Of a stretch of DNA of 43,302 nt, positions 8,648-16,914 are shown piece after piece. Made by a program: the position numbers and the translations under genes. This stretch comes from Neorhizobium sp. SHOUNA12A. Lineage in GTDB: Bacteria; Pseudomonadota; Alphaproteobacteria; Rhizobiales; Rhizobiaceae. The stretch spans positions 1 through 43,302 of the forward strand of contig NZ_JALBGV010000051.1 of assembly GCF_023006505.1 (NCBI RefSeq), read 5' to 3'. Numbering within the stretch: the first letter of the stretch is position 1; each line of letters begins with the position of its first letter. Below the pieces are notes generated by a model, which was not told the DNA's origin, searched no databases, and saw only the letters and a list, made by a program, of their open reading frames with translations.

Positions 8648-10272
8648 CAGAGCCGCTCCTTTCCGTCCGCGATCTCTCCGTCGCCTTCCACCAGGGCAGA
8701 GATACCTCGATTGCCGTCGACAGGGTCTCGTTCGACATCATGCCCGGCGAGGTGATGGCGCTGGTCGGGGAATCCGGCTCCGGCAAGTCGGTGACGGCCA
8801 ATTCCATCCTCAAGCTACTGCCGTATCCTTCGGCAAGCCATCCGTCCGGCGAAATACTGTTCGACGGCAAGGACATGTTGAAGGCGTCCGAGCCGGAACT
8901 GCGCCGTGTGCGCGGCAACGACGTCACGATGATCTTCCAGGAGCCGATGACCTCGCTCAATCCGCTTCATTCGATCGAAAGGCAGATCGGCGAAATCCTT
9001 GAGCTTCACCACGGAATCAACGGCCAGGCGGTGCGTATTCGCACGCTCGAACTCCTGAACCAGGTCGGCATTCGCGAGCCGGAAAAGCGCCTGAAGGCCT
9101 ATCCGCACGAGCTGTCGGGCGGCCAGCGACAGCGCGTGATGATCGCCATGGCGCTCGCCAACCGCCCGAAACTGCTGATAGCAGACGAGCCGACCACGGC
9201 GCTCGACGTCACCGTGCAGGCCCAGATCCTCGATCTTCTGCGCGGGCTGAAGGGTGAGCACGGCATGTCCATGCTGTTCATCACCCACGACCTCGGCATT
9301 GTCCGGAAATTCGCGGATCGGGTCTGCGTCATGACCAAGGGCAAGATCGTCGAGACCGGCACGGTCGAGGAGGTCTTCGCCAACCCGCAGCACGCCTATA
9401 CCCGCCACCTGCTTGCCTCTGAGCCGCGTGGCGAGCCGCCGCCGACCGATCCCTCGAAGCCGGTGGTGATGGAAGGCAAGGACATCCGTGTCTGGTTTCC
9501 GATCAAGGCGGGTTTCCTGCGCAAGGTGGTCGATCATGTGAAGGCAGTCGATGGCGTCGATCTCGAATTGCGGGCCGGCGAGACGCTCGGCGTCGTTGGC
9601 GAATCCGGCTCCGGCAAGACGACGCTGGGTCTGGCGCTCGCAAGGCTCATCTCCTCCAAGGGCCGCATCGCCTTCATCGGTACGGACATCGACAAGTTCT
9701 CCTTCAAGGAAATGCGTCCCTTCCGCGACCGTCTTCAGGTCGTCTTCCAGGATCCGTATGGGTCGCTTAGCCCCCGCATGTCGGTCGGCGATATCGTCGC
9801 CGAGGGGCTGAAGGTGCATGAGCGGTCGCTTTCCCCCGATGGCCGCGATGAGCGCGTCGCATGGGCTTTGACCGAGGTTGGCCTCGACCCCGCAACGCGC
9901 TGGCGTTATCCGCACGAGTTTTCCGGTGGCCAGCGGCAGCGCATCGCGATCGCCCGCGCCATGGTCCTGAAACCGCGGTTCGTGATGCTAGACGAGCCGA
10001 CCTCGGCGCTCGACATGACCGTTCAGGCGCAGGTCGTCGATCTCCTGCGCGACCTGCAGAAGAAGCACGATCTTGCCTATCTCTTCATCAGTCACGATCT
10101 CAAGGTCGTGAAGGCTCTCGCCAACCACGTCATCGTCATGCGGCTCGGCAAGGTGGTGGAAGAAGGTCCCGCCGACCAGATTTTCCAGGCGCCGAAGCAG
10201 GATTATACCCGCGCGCTGATGGCCGCCGCCTTCCATCTCGAAGCGGTCGAGACCGAAGCCATCAATCAATAG
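8644..10272 (+). CDS. yejF: Peptide ABC transporter double ATPase YejF
   Basis: Cytoplasmic ATPase of the Yej importer with two nucleotide-binding domains in one 542-residue chain. NBD1 has Walker A GESGSGKS near residue 41, signature LSGGQRQR and Walker B LLIADEP. NBD2 has GESGSGKT near 319, FSGGQRQR and VMLDEP. Both sites look intact. Its ATG overlaps the PIN toxin stop (ATGA) instead of following yejE directly, so its translation should depend on ribosomes finishing the toxin gene unless it has independent initiation. The usual gene order is yejE-yejF without an insertion. Confidence 0.95.
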   Translation: MTEPLLSVRDLSVAFHQGRDTSIAVDRVSFDIMPGEVMALVGESGSGKSVTANSILKLLPYPSASHPSGEILFDGKDMLKASEPELRRVRGNDVTMIFQEPMTSLNPLHSIERQIGEILELHHGINGQAVRIRTLELLNQVGIREPEKRLKAYPHELSGGQRQRVMIAMALANRPKLLIADEPTTALDVTVQAQILDLLRGLKGEHGMSMLFITHDLGIVRKFADRVCVMTKGKIVETGTVEEVFANPQHAYTRHLLASEPRGEPPPTDPSKPVVMEGKDIRVWFPIKAGFLRKVVDHVKAVDGVDLELRAGETLGVVGESGSGKTTLGLALARLISSKGRIAFIGTDIDKFSFKEMRPFRDRLQVVFQDPYGSLSPRMSVGDIVAEGLKVHERSLSPDGRDERVAWALTEVGLDPATRWRYPHEFSGGQRQRIAIARAMVLKPRFVMLDEPTSALDMTVQAQVVDLLRDLQKKHDLAYLFISHDLKVVKALANHVIVMRLGKVVEEGPADQIFQAPKQDYTRALMAAAFHLEAVETEAINQ

Positions 10273-10298
10273 TCACAGCAATCAAGGTCATTCCGTCC

Positions 10299-11249
10299 AT
10301 GCCCGCCAGACATCCGGTCGTCGTCGATCTCAAGTTCGAACGCCGCGAGATCGATTTAGCACTCGCCAACGCCTTTGCCGGTCGCACCGTGCTGCACGCC
10401 TCCGATCCCGGCGTGGATATTTCCGAGGCGCGCTATGCGGTGATCTGGAAGCCGGACCCGGACCTGTTCCAGCGGGCACCGAAGCTGGAGGTGCTGTTTT
10501 CCGGCGGCGCCGGGGTTGACTATATCCTCACCATGCCCGGCCTGCCTGACGTCCCGATCGTCCGTTTCGTCGACGAGAGCCTGACGACGCGGATGAGCGA
10601 ATGGGTCGTGCTGCAGGCCCTGAGCCACCTCCGGCAGGTGCCGGCCTATCTCAGGCAGCAGCGCGAACGCCAGTGGCGTGAACTCTCGCAGCCGGAAGCG
10701 AGGGACCTGACCGTCGGCGTCATGGGCCTTGGCGTGCTCGGCCTGGATTCGGTCCGAAAGCTGAAGATCATGGGCTTCGATGTCGTCGGCTGGTCGCGCA
10801 GCAAAAAGACGATCGAGGGCGTTGAGACCTTTGACGGCGGCGAACTCGATGCTTTCCTTGCCCGCACCGATATTCTGGTCGGCCTTCTGCCGCTGACGCC
10901 GGAGACGCGCGGCATCTTCAATGCTTCGCTGTTTACAAAGCTTCGCCAGGGCGGCGCCCTGGGCAAACCAGTCTTCATCAATGCCGGACGCGGCGGCAGC
11001 CAGGTGGAGAGCGATCTTGTTGCCGCGCTCGACAACGGCATTCTCGGTGGCGCGTCGCTGGATGTGTTCGAGAAAGAACCGCTCGGTGCAGATAGCCGGC
11101 TCTGGGCGATGGACAATGTCATCATCACGCCGCACGCGGCTTCCGCGTCCGATGTACGGGCGCTGTTCCGCAATGCGGAGACCCAGATGGAACGCTATGA
11201 GGCTGGTGAACCTTTGCAGCATGTGGTGGACCGCCGGGCGGGCTACTGA
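10299..11249 (+). CDS. ghrA: Glyoxylate/hydroxypyruvate reductase A
   Basis: NAD(P)H-dependent D-2-hydroxyacid dehydrogenase, 316 residues, close to the ~312 of GhrA. The Rossmann motif GVMGLGVLG lies near residue 145. The catalytic trio is present: Arg in INAGRGG, Glu in FEKEPLG and His in ITPHAA. The start ATG 26 bp after the yejF stop is chosen; longer in-frame sequence lies inside yejF. Probably cotranscribed with the yej operon. The substrate is inferred from the family; other 2-ketoacids are possible. Confidence 0.88.
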   Translation: MPARHPVVVDLKFERREIDLALANAFAGRTVLHASDPGVDISEARYAVIWKPDPDLFQRAPKLEVLFSGGAGVDYILTMPGLPDVPIVRFVDESLTTRMSEWVVLQALSHLRQVPAYLRQQRERQWRELSQPEARDLTVGVMGLGVLGLDSVRKLKIMGFDVVGWSRSKKTIEGVETFDGGELDAFLARTDILVGLLPLTPETRGIFNASLFTKLRQGGALGKPVFINAGRGGSQVESDLVAALDNGILGGASLDVFEKEPLGADSRLWAMDNVIITPHAASASDVRALFRNAETQMERYEAGEPLQHVVDRRAGY

Positions 11250-11262
11250 GCCGTTCCCATCC

Positions 11263-11287
11263 GGAACATTCGTAGCTGCGGGCCGTT
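11263..11287 (+). promoter_or_regulatory. Candidate EcfG (general stress) promoter
   Basis: GGAAC (11263-11267), 16 bp, CGTT (11284-11287) is an exact match to the alphaproteobacterial EcfG consensus GGAAC-N16-17-CGTT. It lies about 45 bp before the start of the small membrane protein gene at 11333, a normal leader length. This suggests that gene belongs to the general stress regulon. Confidence 0.7.
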
Positions 11288-11332
11288 TCTTGTGCATGAG
11301 CCGGGCATTCCGGCCGAATAAGGAGCGAAATC

Positions 11333-11656
11333 ATGAACACCCGTTTCGATCCCCAGGAAGCCGATACCCGTCGTCCGGATCGGGCCGGTTCGCCGCCGGT
11401 GGTGGAAACCGCCACGGAAGCGCGTCAGGGAAGCTGGGGTGCGCCGGTGCTGAAGATGTTGATTGCCGGCCTTATTCTGGCAATGGTCGCCTGGGCCGGC
11501 GCCGAATGGTGGGGCGAAAGCACCGCACCGCCTGCCGACCGGACGGCCACCCCGCCGGCTGGCAGCACGACGCCGGCTAATCCGAATGCGCCGCCGACCG
11601 CCAATCCTTCCACTCCGCCAGTTGCCACGCCGCCGGCATCGCAGTCCGGCAACTGA
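11333..11656 (+). CDS. Small single-pass membrane protein with Pro/Thr-rich tail
   Basis: 107-residue protein of unknown function. Residues 1-37 are polar and charged, 39-59 form one membrane helix (LKMLIAGLILAMVAWAGAEW), and 64-107 are low-complexity Pro/Ala/Thr sequence. The tail probably lies in the periplasm. AAGGAG lies 7 bp before the ATG, a strong ribosome-binding site. The EcfG-type promoter upstream points to stress induction. It stands alone between ghrA and pncB. Small proteins of this build are common in Rhizobiaceae; I cannot assign a family. Confidence 0.8.
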   Translation: MNTRFDPQEADTRRPDRAGSPPVVETATEARQGSWGAPVLKMLIAGLILAMVAWAGAEWWGESTAPPADRTATPPAGSTTPANPNAPPTANPSTPPVATPPASQSGN

Positions 11657-11680
11657 CGGGGCATCATCCTTGATTTTTTT

Positions 11681-11700
11681 GGCCGCGATCCCTCGCGGCC
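11681..11700 (+). repeat. Perfect GC-rich inverted repeat without a T-tract downstream
   Basis: GGCCGCG and CGCGGCC (7-bp arms, 6-base loop) follow a run of seven T. The T-run is on the wrong side for an intrinsic terminator in either direction, so it may be a weak or factor-dependent terminator, or an mRNA-stabilising hairpin at the end of the 11333 gene. Confidence 0.4.
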
Positions 11701-11722
11701 GAATTGCGTCTGGACTTACTCT

Positions 11723-11744
11723 GCATTTTTTTCGATAAAAATGC
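11723..11744. promoter_or_regulatory. Perfect AT-rich palindrome upstream of pncB
   Basis: GCATTTTT and AAAAATGC are perfect 8-bp arms around a 6-base centre, 80 bp upstream of the pncB start. This is the size and place of a repressor operator in front of an NAD-salvage gene. I do not recognise the motif of a specific NAD regulator, so this is a candidate only. Confidence 0.45.
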
Positions 11745-11823
11745 CCGGAGGTTGATCAGCCGTTGCCTCCATATGCATCGAAATCGGCGGAGCCGGCCCG
11801 GAACGGCCGGGGCAGGGGCAGGC

Positions 11824-13128
11824 ATGACCAAGACCGATATCGCGAGCAGGGTTTATAACCACACCTGGAAACTCGACCCGATCATCCGCAGTCTGATCGA
11901 CACGGATTTCTACAAGCTCCTGATGCTGCAGATGATCTGGAAGCTCTATCCGGATGTGGACGCCACCTTTTCGCTGATCAACCGTACGACCAGCGTCAAG
12001 CTGGCGCAGGAGATCGACGAAGGCGCGCTGCGCGAACAACTCGACCATGCCCGCACGGTGGGTCTGTCGAAGAAGGAGATGATCTGGCTCGCGGGTAACA
12101 CGTTTTATGGCCGCAAGCAGATCTTCGAGCCGGAATTTTTGAACTGGCTGTCGACCTACAAGCTGCCGGAATACGAACTTTCGAAGCGTGACGGCCAGTA
12201 CGAACTGACTTTCCACGGCAAATGGATGGAAACGACGCTCTGGGAAATCCCCGCACTCGCGATCATCAACGAGTTGCGCTCCCGTTCCGCGATGCGCTCG
12301 CTCGGTTTCTTCACGCTCGATGTGCTTTATGCGCGGGCCAAGGCCAAGATGTGGGAAAAGGTCGAGCGGCTGCAGGCATTGCCGGGCCTGCGCATCTCCG
12401 ATTTCGGTACGCGCCGTCGTCACAGTTTCCTCTGGCAGCGCTGGTGTGTCGAAGCGCTCAAGGAAGGTATCGGCCCAGCGTTTACCGGCACCAGCAACGT
12501 CTTGCTGGCGATGGACTCCGATCTCGAAGCGGTGGGGACCAATGCGCATGAGCTGCCGATGGTGGCTGCGGCACTCGCCGAGACTGACGAGCAGCTGCGC
12601 GCCTCCCCTTACCAGGTCCTGAAGGACTGGAACCGGCTCTACGGCGGCAACCTGCTGATCGTGTTACCGGATTCCTTCGGCACGGCGGCGTTCCTGCGCG
12701 ATGCGCCGGATTGGGTGGCCGACTGGACCGGCTTTCGCCCCGACAGCGCTCCGCCGATCGAGGGCGGGGAAAAGATCATTGCCTGGTGGAAGAAGATGGG
12801 CCGCAATCCCAGGGAAAAGCTGCTGATCTTTTCCGACGGGCTGGACGTCGATGCGATCGTCGATACCTACCGGCATTTCGAAGGCCGCGTGCGCATGAGT
12901 TTCGGCTGGGGCACCAACCTGACCAACGATTTCGCCGGCTGCGCACCCCACGAAATTGCCGGCCTGATGCCGATCTCCATCGTCTGCAAGGTAAGCGAGG
13001 CGAATGGCCGTCCGGCGGTGAAACTTTCCGACAATCCGCGCAAGGCGACCGGAGACCCGGCCGAGGTGGAGCGTTACCTGAAATTCTTCGGTCAGGAAGA
13101 CCGCGTCGATCAGGTCGTCCTCGTCTGA
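11824..13128 (+). CDS. pncB: Nicotinate phosphoribosyltransferase
   Basis: Joins nicotinate and PRPP to make nicotinate mononucleotide in NAD salvage (Preiss-Handler pathway). It has 434 residues, the usual length. Readable family segments are DTDFYKLLMLQ near the N-terminus, FHGKWMETTLWEIPALAIINEL, GTRRRHSFLWQ, FTGTSNV, FSDGLDVDAI and FGWGTNLTND. The start at 11824 is chosen because the preceding in-frame codons carry no conserved sequence and a GGGGCAGGGGC purine-rich stretch lies just upstream. Transcribed alone and convergent with the DUF1236 gene. Confidence 0.95.
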   Translation: MTKTDIASRVYNHTWKLDPIIRSLIDTDFYKLLMLQMIWKLYPDVDATFSLINRTTSVKLAQEIDEGALREQLDHARTVGLSKKEMIWLAGNTFYGRKQIFEPEFLNWLSTYKLPEYELSKRDGQYELTFHGKWMETTLWEIPALAIINELRSRSAMRSLGFFTLDVLYARAKAKMWEKVERLQALPGLRISDFGTRRRHSFLWQRWCVEALKEGIGPAFTGTSNVLLAMDSDLEAVGTNAHELPMVAAALAETDEQLRASPYQVLKDWNRLYGGNLLIVLPDSFGTAAFLRDAPDWVADWTGFRPDSAPPIEGGEKIIAWWKKMGRNPREKLLIFSDGLDVDAIVDTYRHFEGRVRMSFGWGTNLTNDFAGCAPHEIAGLMPISIVCKVSEANGRPAVKLSDNPRKATGDPAEVERYLKFFGQEDRVDQVVLV

Positions 13129-13149
13129 TTGAAACGCTCGAACGACAAC

Positions 13150-13176
13150 AGGCCCCGCCGGAAGTCGACGGAGCCT
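13150..13176 (+). terminator. Possible weak terminator after pncB
   Basis: AGGCCCCG and CGGAGCCT pair with one mismatch around an 11-base loop, then GCGTTTGTT. It lies between the convergent ends of pncB and the DUF1236 gene. The T-run is poor, so confidence is low. Confidence 0.35.
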
Positions 13177-13212
13177 GCGTTTGTTGGTTGGCTGAAGCCG
13201 CTGATGCCTGGC

Positions 13213-13611
13213 TTATCGGAGGACCTGAACCACTGTATGGGTCTGCGGATCGACGATTACGCGCTGGTTGTTGACTACCGTATAGGCATATCGTGGATTG
13301 CTGGGCACCGGGGTCACAACGACGCTCTGCGGGATCGGCTTGCCGACAACGATCGGTTGTTCGACCGTCACGGATGCGGTCGGAGCAGGCTGTTCCTCGA
13401 CATAGGTAACGACTTCGCGCGGCGGCGGATCGAGCGCGGTACCGGCTACGGCGCCGACGACACCGCCGACCGCTGCGCCAACAGGGCCACCGACGATTGC
13501 GCCGGTAACAGCTCCGCCGGCTGCACCGTTGACGGTGCCTTGCTGTGCGCCGGCCTGGGTTGCGAAGGAAGCGGCAAGAATAGCGCAGGACGCCAGAATG
13601 ATCTTCTTCAT
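13213..13611 (-). CDS. Secreted DUF1236 protein with glycine-zipper segment
   Basis: 132-residue exported protein. The signal peptide is MKKIILASCAILAASFATQAGA. A glycine-zipper stretch follows (GAAGGAVTGAIVGGPVGAAVGG, split here as roughly residues 28-60), with Gly/Ala/Val spacing typical of outer-membrane-associated segments. The C-terminal DUF1236 motif IPQSVVVTPVP...YAYTVVNNQRVIV ends the protein. I chose 13611 because GGAGAAG lies 6 bp upstream; a longer start at 13629 would add MKRRRP. The molecular function of DUF1236 is unknown. A GGAAC-type promoter lies upstream. Confidence 0.85.
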   Translation of the reverse strand: MKKIILASCAILAASFATQAGAQQGTVNGAAGGAVTGAIVGGPVGAAVGGVVGAVAGTALDPPPREVVTYVEEQPAPTASVTVEQPIVVGKPIPQSVVVTPVPSNPRYAYTVVNNQRVIVDPQTHTVVQVLR

Positions 13612-13931
13612 GGGTCTTCTCCTTTTCATTGGACTTCCGAAGAGCTAACCCACCAGTTTTTGAGTGGTTCCTGTCTACCGGTCACCTTTCGTAAGTGTCT
13701 GAAATCTTGAGCGAGGAGGTGTTCGAGAGATGTTGCCATGTTCCGCTTGCCGAACCTGAGCCGGCAACGCGGCCCTCACCACTTCTGTGCCGGCAAATCA
13801 ATCACCGAGCGCCCCGTTCTGCGGCTCGACGCCAGGGGGAGCTAGATCAAAAAATCGATATCGGGCCCTGCTCCTATTGCCAAGCAGCGATCGGAGTCTA
13901 TTTGCGTCCTTCAGTCTGGGAGGATCTGCCC
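13612..13931. other. 320-bp divergent region without a supported gene
   Basis: Lies between the DUF1236 gene (leftward) and the receiver-protein gene (rightward). It holds the candidate EcfG promoter at 13647-13671. The open frame running into the receiver gene from 13695 has no recognisable protein sequence before the TTG at 13932, so I treat it as non-coding. Confidence 0.6.
13647..13671 (-). promoter_or_regulatory. Candidate EcfG-type promoter of the DUF1236 gene
   Basis: On the minus strand GGAAC (13671-13667), 16 bp, then GGTT (13650-13647), differing from the CGTT consensus at its least important base. It lies about 36 bp before the gene start, which fits a short leader. Confidence 0.45.
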
Positions 13932-14327
13932 TTGGAATATCGTTTCCTGATCGTCGAAGACAGTCTGCTGGTCGCGATGGATATCGAGGACGCCATTCAT
14001 CGAAGCGGTCATGACGTCGTCGGAATAGCCCCCGACATGACCGTGGCGCTGAATTATACCCGTGACACGGATATCGCCTTCGTGGACGTGCGGCTTGCGG
14101 ATGGCGAGACCGGCCCGGAGATCGCCAAGACACTGGCGGAATGCGGCATTGTGGTGATCATGATCACCGGCAATCCGGGGCTGGTGGCGGCGGGTGTCTC
14201 CGGGGTCCTTGGCGTAATGGCAAAACCGCTGACCGACCAAGCCTCGATGGACCTCATCCAGTTCGCCGTCGATCGCAAGAATGGCCGGCCGGGCGTGCCG
14301 CCGGCGCGGCTGCGGCTCTTTCACTGA
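13932..14327 (+). CDS. Stand-alone receiver-domain response regulator
   Basis: 131-residue protein made only of a CheY-like receiver domain with no output domain. Acidic pocket residues are Glu9 and Asp10, the phosphoacceptor is Asp52 (AFVDVRLADG), Thr79 is the switch residue (MITGNPG) and Lys98 is conserved (MAKPL). I chose the TTG start because GGGAGGA lies 7 bp upstream and the receiver fold begins immediately (EYRFLIVEDS). The upstream in-frame extension is implausible. No histidine kinase is adjacent, so the partner must be elsewhere. Confidence 0.85.
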   Translation: MEYRFLIVEDSLLVAMDIEDAIHRSGHDVVGIAPDMTVALNYTRDTDIAFVDVRLADGETGPEIAKTLAECGIVVIMITGNPGLVAAGVSGVLGVMAKPLTDQASMDLIQFAVDRKNGRPGVPPARLRLFH

Positions 14328-14429
14328 GGGCCAGCGCGATCCCGCCGATAAAATAACTTCCTGCCACTCGGATGACAGGGCGGAATATCCGCGCTATGGG
14401 ATCGGCCGCAGAGCGACAGCGGGTCATAC

Positions 14430-15437
14430 ATGCGTTATTTCATCACCGGAACGGCAGGCTTCATTGGTTTCCACTTGGCGCGACGCCTTTTGGAGGATGG
14501 CCACGAGGTTCTCGGCTTCGACGGGATGACGCCCTATTACAGCCTGCGCCTCAAGGAAGCCCGCAATGCCGGGCTCGCTCAATTCCCTGCCTTCCGCCCC
14601 GTGATCGGCATGCTGGAAGACAAGTCGCTGCTCGACAAATCCGTCGAGGATTTCAAGCCGGATGTCCTCATCCACCTCGCCGCCCAGGCCGGCGTGCGTT
14701 ACAGCCTCGAAAACCCCAAGGCTTACCTCGATTCCAATCTCGTCGGTTCATGGAACATCCTGGAGATCGCCCGCAATTACGGCGTCGGCCATCTGATGCT
14801 CGCCTCGACATCGTCGGTCTACGGCGCCAACCCGGATATTCCTTTCCGGGAAACCGATCGGGCCGACGAACCCCTGACCTTCTATGCGGCGACCAAGAAG
14901 GCCACGGAGCTGATGGCGCACAGCTACGCGCATCTCTACAAGCTGCCGATCACCGGCTTCCGCTTCTTCACGGTCTACGGCCCCTGGGGCCGGCCGGACA
15001 TGGCGCTCTTCAAGTTCGTCAAGGCGATGATCGAGGATCGCGAGATCGAGATCTACGGCGAAGGCAAGATGAGCCGCGACTTCACCTATATCGACGACCT
15101 GGTGAATTCGATCATCGACCTGTCCAAGGTCTATCCGGGCGAGGACAATCGCGTCGAGGGCATCGATACGCTCTCTCATCAGGCACCCTTCCGGGTGGTC
15201 AATATCGGCGGCGGCCAGCCCTCGGGCCTCATCGACTTCGTCGAGACGATCGAACGGATCATGGGAAAACCGGCCAAGCGCAAGATGCTGCCGATGCAGA
15301 AGGGCGACGTCCCGAGAACCTTCGCCAGCCCCGATCTTCTCGTGGCGCTCACCGGCCGCAAGCCGGAGATCGGTCTGGAGGAAGGCGTCAAGGCCTTCGT
15401 GCAATGGTATCTCGACCATCGCCACGAGATCGACTGA
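14430..15437 (+). CDS. lpsL: NAD-dependent epimerase, probably UDP-glucuronate 4-epimerase
   Basis: Extended short-chain dehydrogenase of 335 residues. It has the nucleotide motif GTAGFIGFHLARRLL at the N-terminus, the catalytic serines STSSVYGAN and the YAATKK tyrosine-lysine pair. FFTVYGPWGRPDMALFKF and the sequence MSRDFTYIDD match the UDP-glucuronate 4-epimerase (LpsL/CapI) group, which makes UDP-galacturonate for LPS core and other surface polysaccharides. It faces the phosphomannomutase-ManC pair convergently, 21 bp apart, consistent with a surface-sugar neighbourhood. The family is certain; the exact sugar is inferred. Confidence 0.87.
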   Translation: MRYFITGTAGFIGFHLARRLLEDGHEVLGFDGMTPYYSLRLKEARNAGLAQFPAFRPVIGMLEDKSLLDKSVEDFKPDVLIHLAAQAGVRYSLENPKAYLDSNLVGSWNILEIARNYGVGHLMLASTSSVYGANPDIPFRETDRADEPLTFYAATKKATELMAHSYAHLYKLPITGFRFFTVYGPWGRPDMALFKFVKAMIEDREIEIYGEGKMSRDFTYIDDLVNSIIDLSKVYPGEDNRVEGIDTLSHQAPFRVVNIGGGQPSGLIDFVETIERIMGKPAKRKMLPMQKGDVPRTFASPDLLVALTGRKPEIGLEEGVKAFVQWYLDHRHEID

Positions 15438-15458
15438 GCCGATATTCGCCGAGCCTCC

Positions 15459-16886
15459 TCAGCCGCGTCCGAACTCGTCGACGATGCGGATGATGTCGTC
15501 CTCACCGAAATAGGATCCGGTCTGCACCTCGATCATCTCGAGCATGATCTTGCCGGGATTGGCAAGCCGATGCACCTCGCCCTGCGGGATATAGACCGAC
15601 TCGTTTTCCCGCACGATCCGGGTTTCCTCGCCGATTGTCACTTCCGCGGTACCCTTGACGCAGATCCAGTGTTCCGAGCGGTGGTGATGTTTCTGCAGCG
15701 AGAGCTTCTTGCCGGGTGTCACGAACAGCCGCTTCACCTGGAAGCGGTCGCCGTTGAGCACCGACGTATAGCCGCCCCAGGGCCGATAGGAGGTCGGATG
15801 GGTTTCGGTCAGCGCGGCGGTCGCCTTGGTTGCGGCGAGCTGCTTGACGATCTTGCCGACATCCTGGCTGTCTTCCAGCCGGCCGATATAGACCGCGTCC
15901 TCGCTGGCGATGACGGCGACGCCATCCAGGCCCTGAACGGCGAGATGGCTGGTGCGCGACATCACGAGCGAGTTCCTGGTGTTGATCAGCGTCGTCTTGC
16001 CGGAGGTGACGTTGCCGGCCTCGTCACGGGCTCCGAGCTTCCAGACGGCGTCCCAGCTTCCGAGATCGGACCAGGTGAACGAGGAGGGCACGACCGCGGC
16101 ATTGGAGGTCTTTTCCATGAGCGCATAGTCGACGGAGATATCCGGGCTTGCGGCAAATTCCTGCGCGTCGAGGCGGGTGAAGTCGAGATCGCTCGAAGCC
16201 TTGGCAAGTGCGGTGCGCGCGGCCGCCTCAACCTCGGGCGCGAAGGCGGAAAGTTCGCTCAGCACCTGCCCGGCCTTGAACATGAAGATACCGGAGTTCC
16301 AGACAAAACCGCCGGTCGACAGCATCTTCTCGGCCTCAGCCAGCACCGGCTTTTCGACAAAACGCTTGACCGTGCAGGCGCCTGAAGGAAGCGCCTCACC
16401 GATCTCGATATAACCGTAACCGGTGGCGGGTTCCGTCGGAGCAATGCCGAACGTGACGAGCTTGCCGGAGAGAGCCGTCTCTCTGGCGATGCGGATCGCA
16501 TCGAAATAACCGGCATCGGCGGTGATCTCATGATCAGAGGCAAGCACCTGCAGGATGGCGTCCTCGCCGAATCGACCTTCGACGAAGGCGGCAGCGGCGG
16601 CCACGGCCGGGGCCGTATTGCGGGCCACGGGTTCGAGCAGGATGCCGGAGAGCTTGATGCCGAGCTCGCGGGCCTGTTCGGCCACCAGGAACCGGAAATC
16701 CTCGTTGGTGATGACGACCGGAGCCTCATAAAGCTTCGGGTCCGAAACGCGCGACAGCGTCGCCTGGAACAGCGTCTTGTCGCCGATGAACTGGATGAAC
16801 TGTTTTGGCGCGCTTGCGCGAGACAGCGGCCAGAGCCGCGTGCCCTTGCCGCCGGCCATGATGACGGGGATGATTTTGCTATTCAT
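15459..16886 (-). CDS. manC: Mannose-1-phosphate guanylyltransferase / mannose-6-phosphate isomerase
   Basis: Bifunctional type II enzyme of 475 residues that supplies GDP-mannose for surface polysaccharide. The N-terminal nucleotidyltransferase carries GGKGTRLWPLSRASAPKQF at 12-30 and FVEKP further on. The C-terminal cupin isomerase carries PGKKLSLQKHHHRSEHW and IPQGEVHRLANPGK. I chose the ATG at 16886, where GGAG lies about 9 bp upstream, over the longer frame from 16925. It begins 28 bp after phosphomannomutase ends, so the two are one operon covering consecutive steps of GDP-mannose synthesis. Confidence 0.94.
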   Translation of the reverse strand: MNSKIIPVIMAGGKGTRLWPLSRASAPKQFIQFIGDKTLFQATLSRVSDPKLYEAPVVITNEDFRFLVAEQARELGIKLSGILLEPVARNTAPAVAAAAAFVEGRFGEDAILQVLASDHEITADAGYFDAIRIARETALSGKLVTFGIAPTEPATGYGYIEIGEALPSGACTVKRFVEKPVLAEAEKMLSTGGFVWNSGIFMFKAGQVLSELSAFAPEVEAAARTALAKASSDLDFTRLDAQEFAASPDISVDYALMEKTSNAAVVPSSFTWSDLGSWDAVWKLGARDEAGNVTSGKTTLINTRNSLVMSRTSHLAVQGLDGVAVIASEDAVYIGRLEDSQDVGKIVKQLAATKATAALTETHPTSYRPWGGYTSVLNGDRFQVKRLFVTPGKKLSLQKHHHRSEHWICVKGTAEVTIGEETRIVRENESVYIPQGEVHRLANPGKIMLEMIEVQTGSYFGEDDIIRIVDEFGRG

Positions 16887-16914
16887 TCCAATATCTCCGG
16901 CAGTTCTCGTCCAA

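Noticed and set aside
13695..13931. N-terminal extension of the receiver protein
   Set aside because: The added 79 residues show no conserved pattern and a good ribosome-binding site precedes the TTG at 13932.
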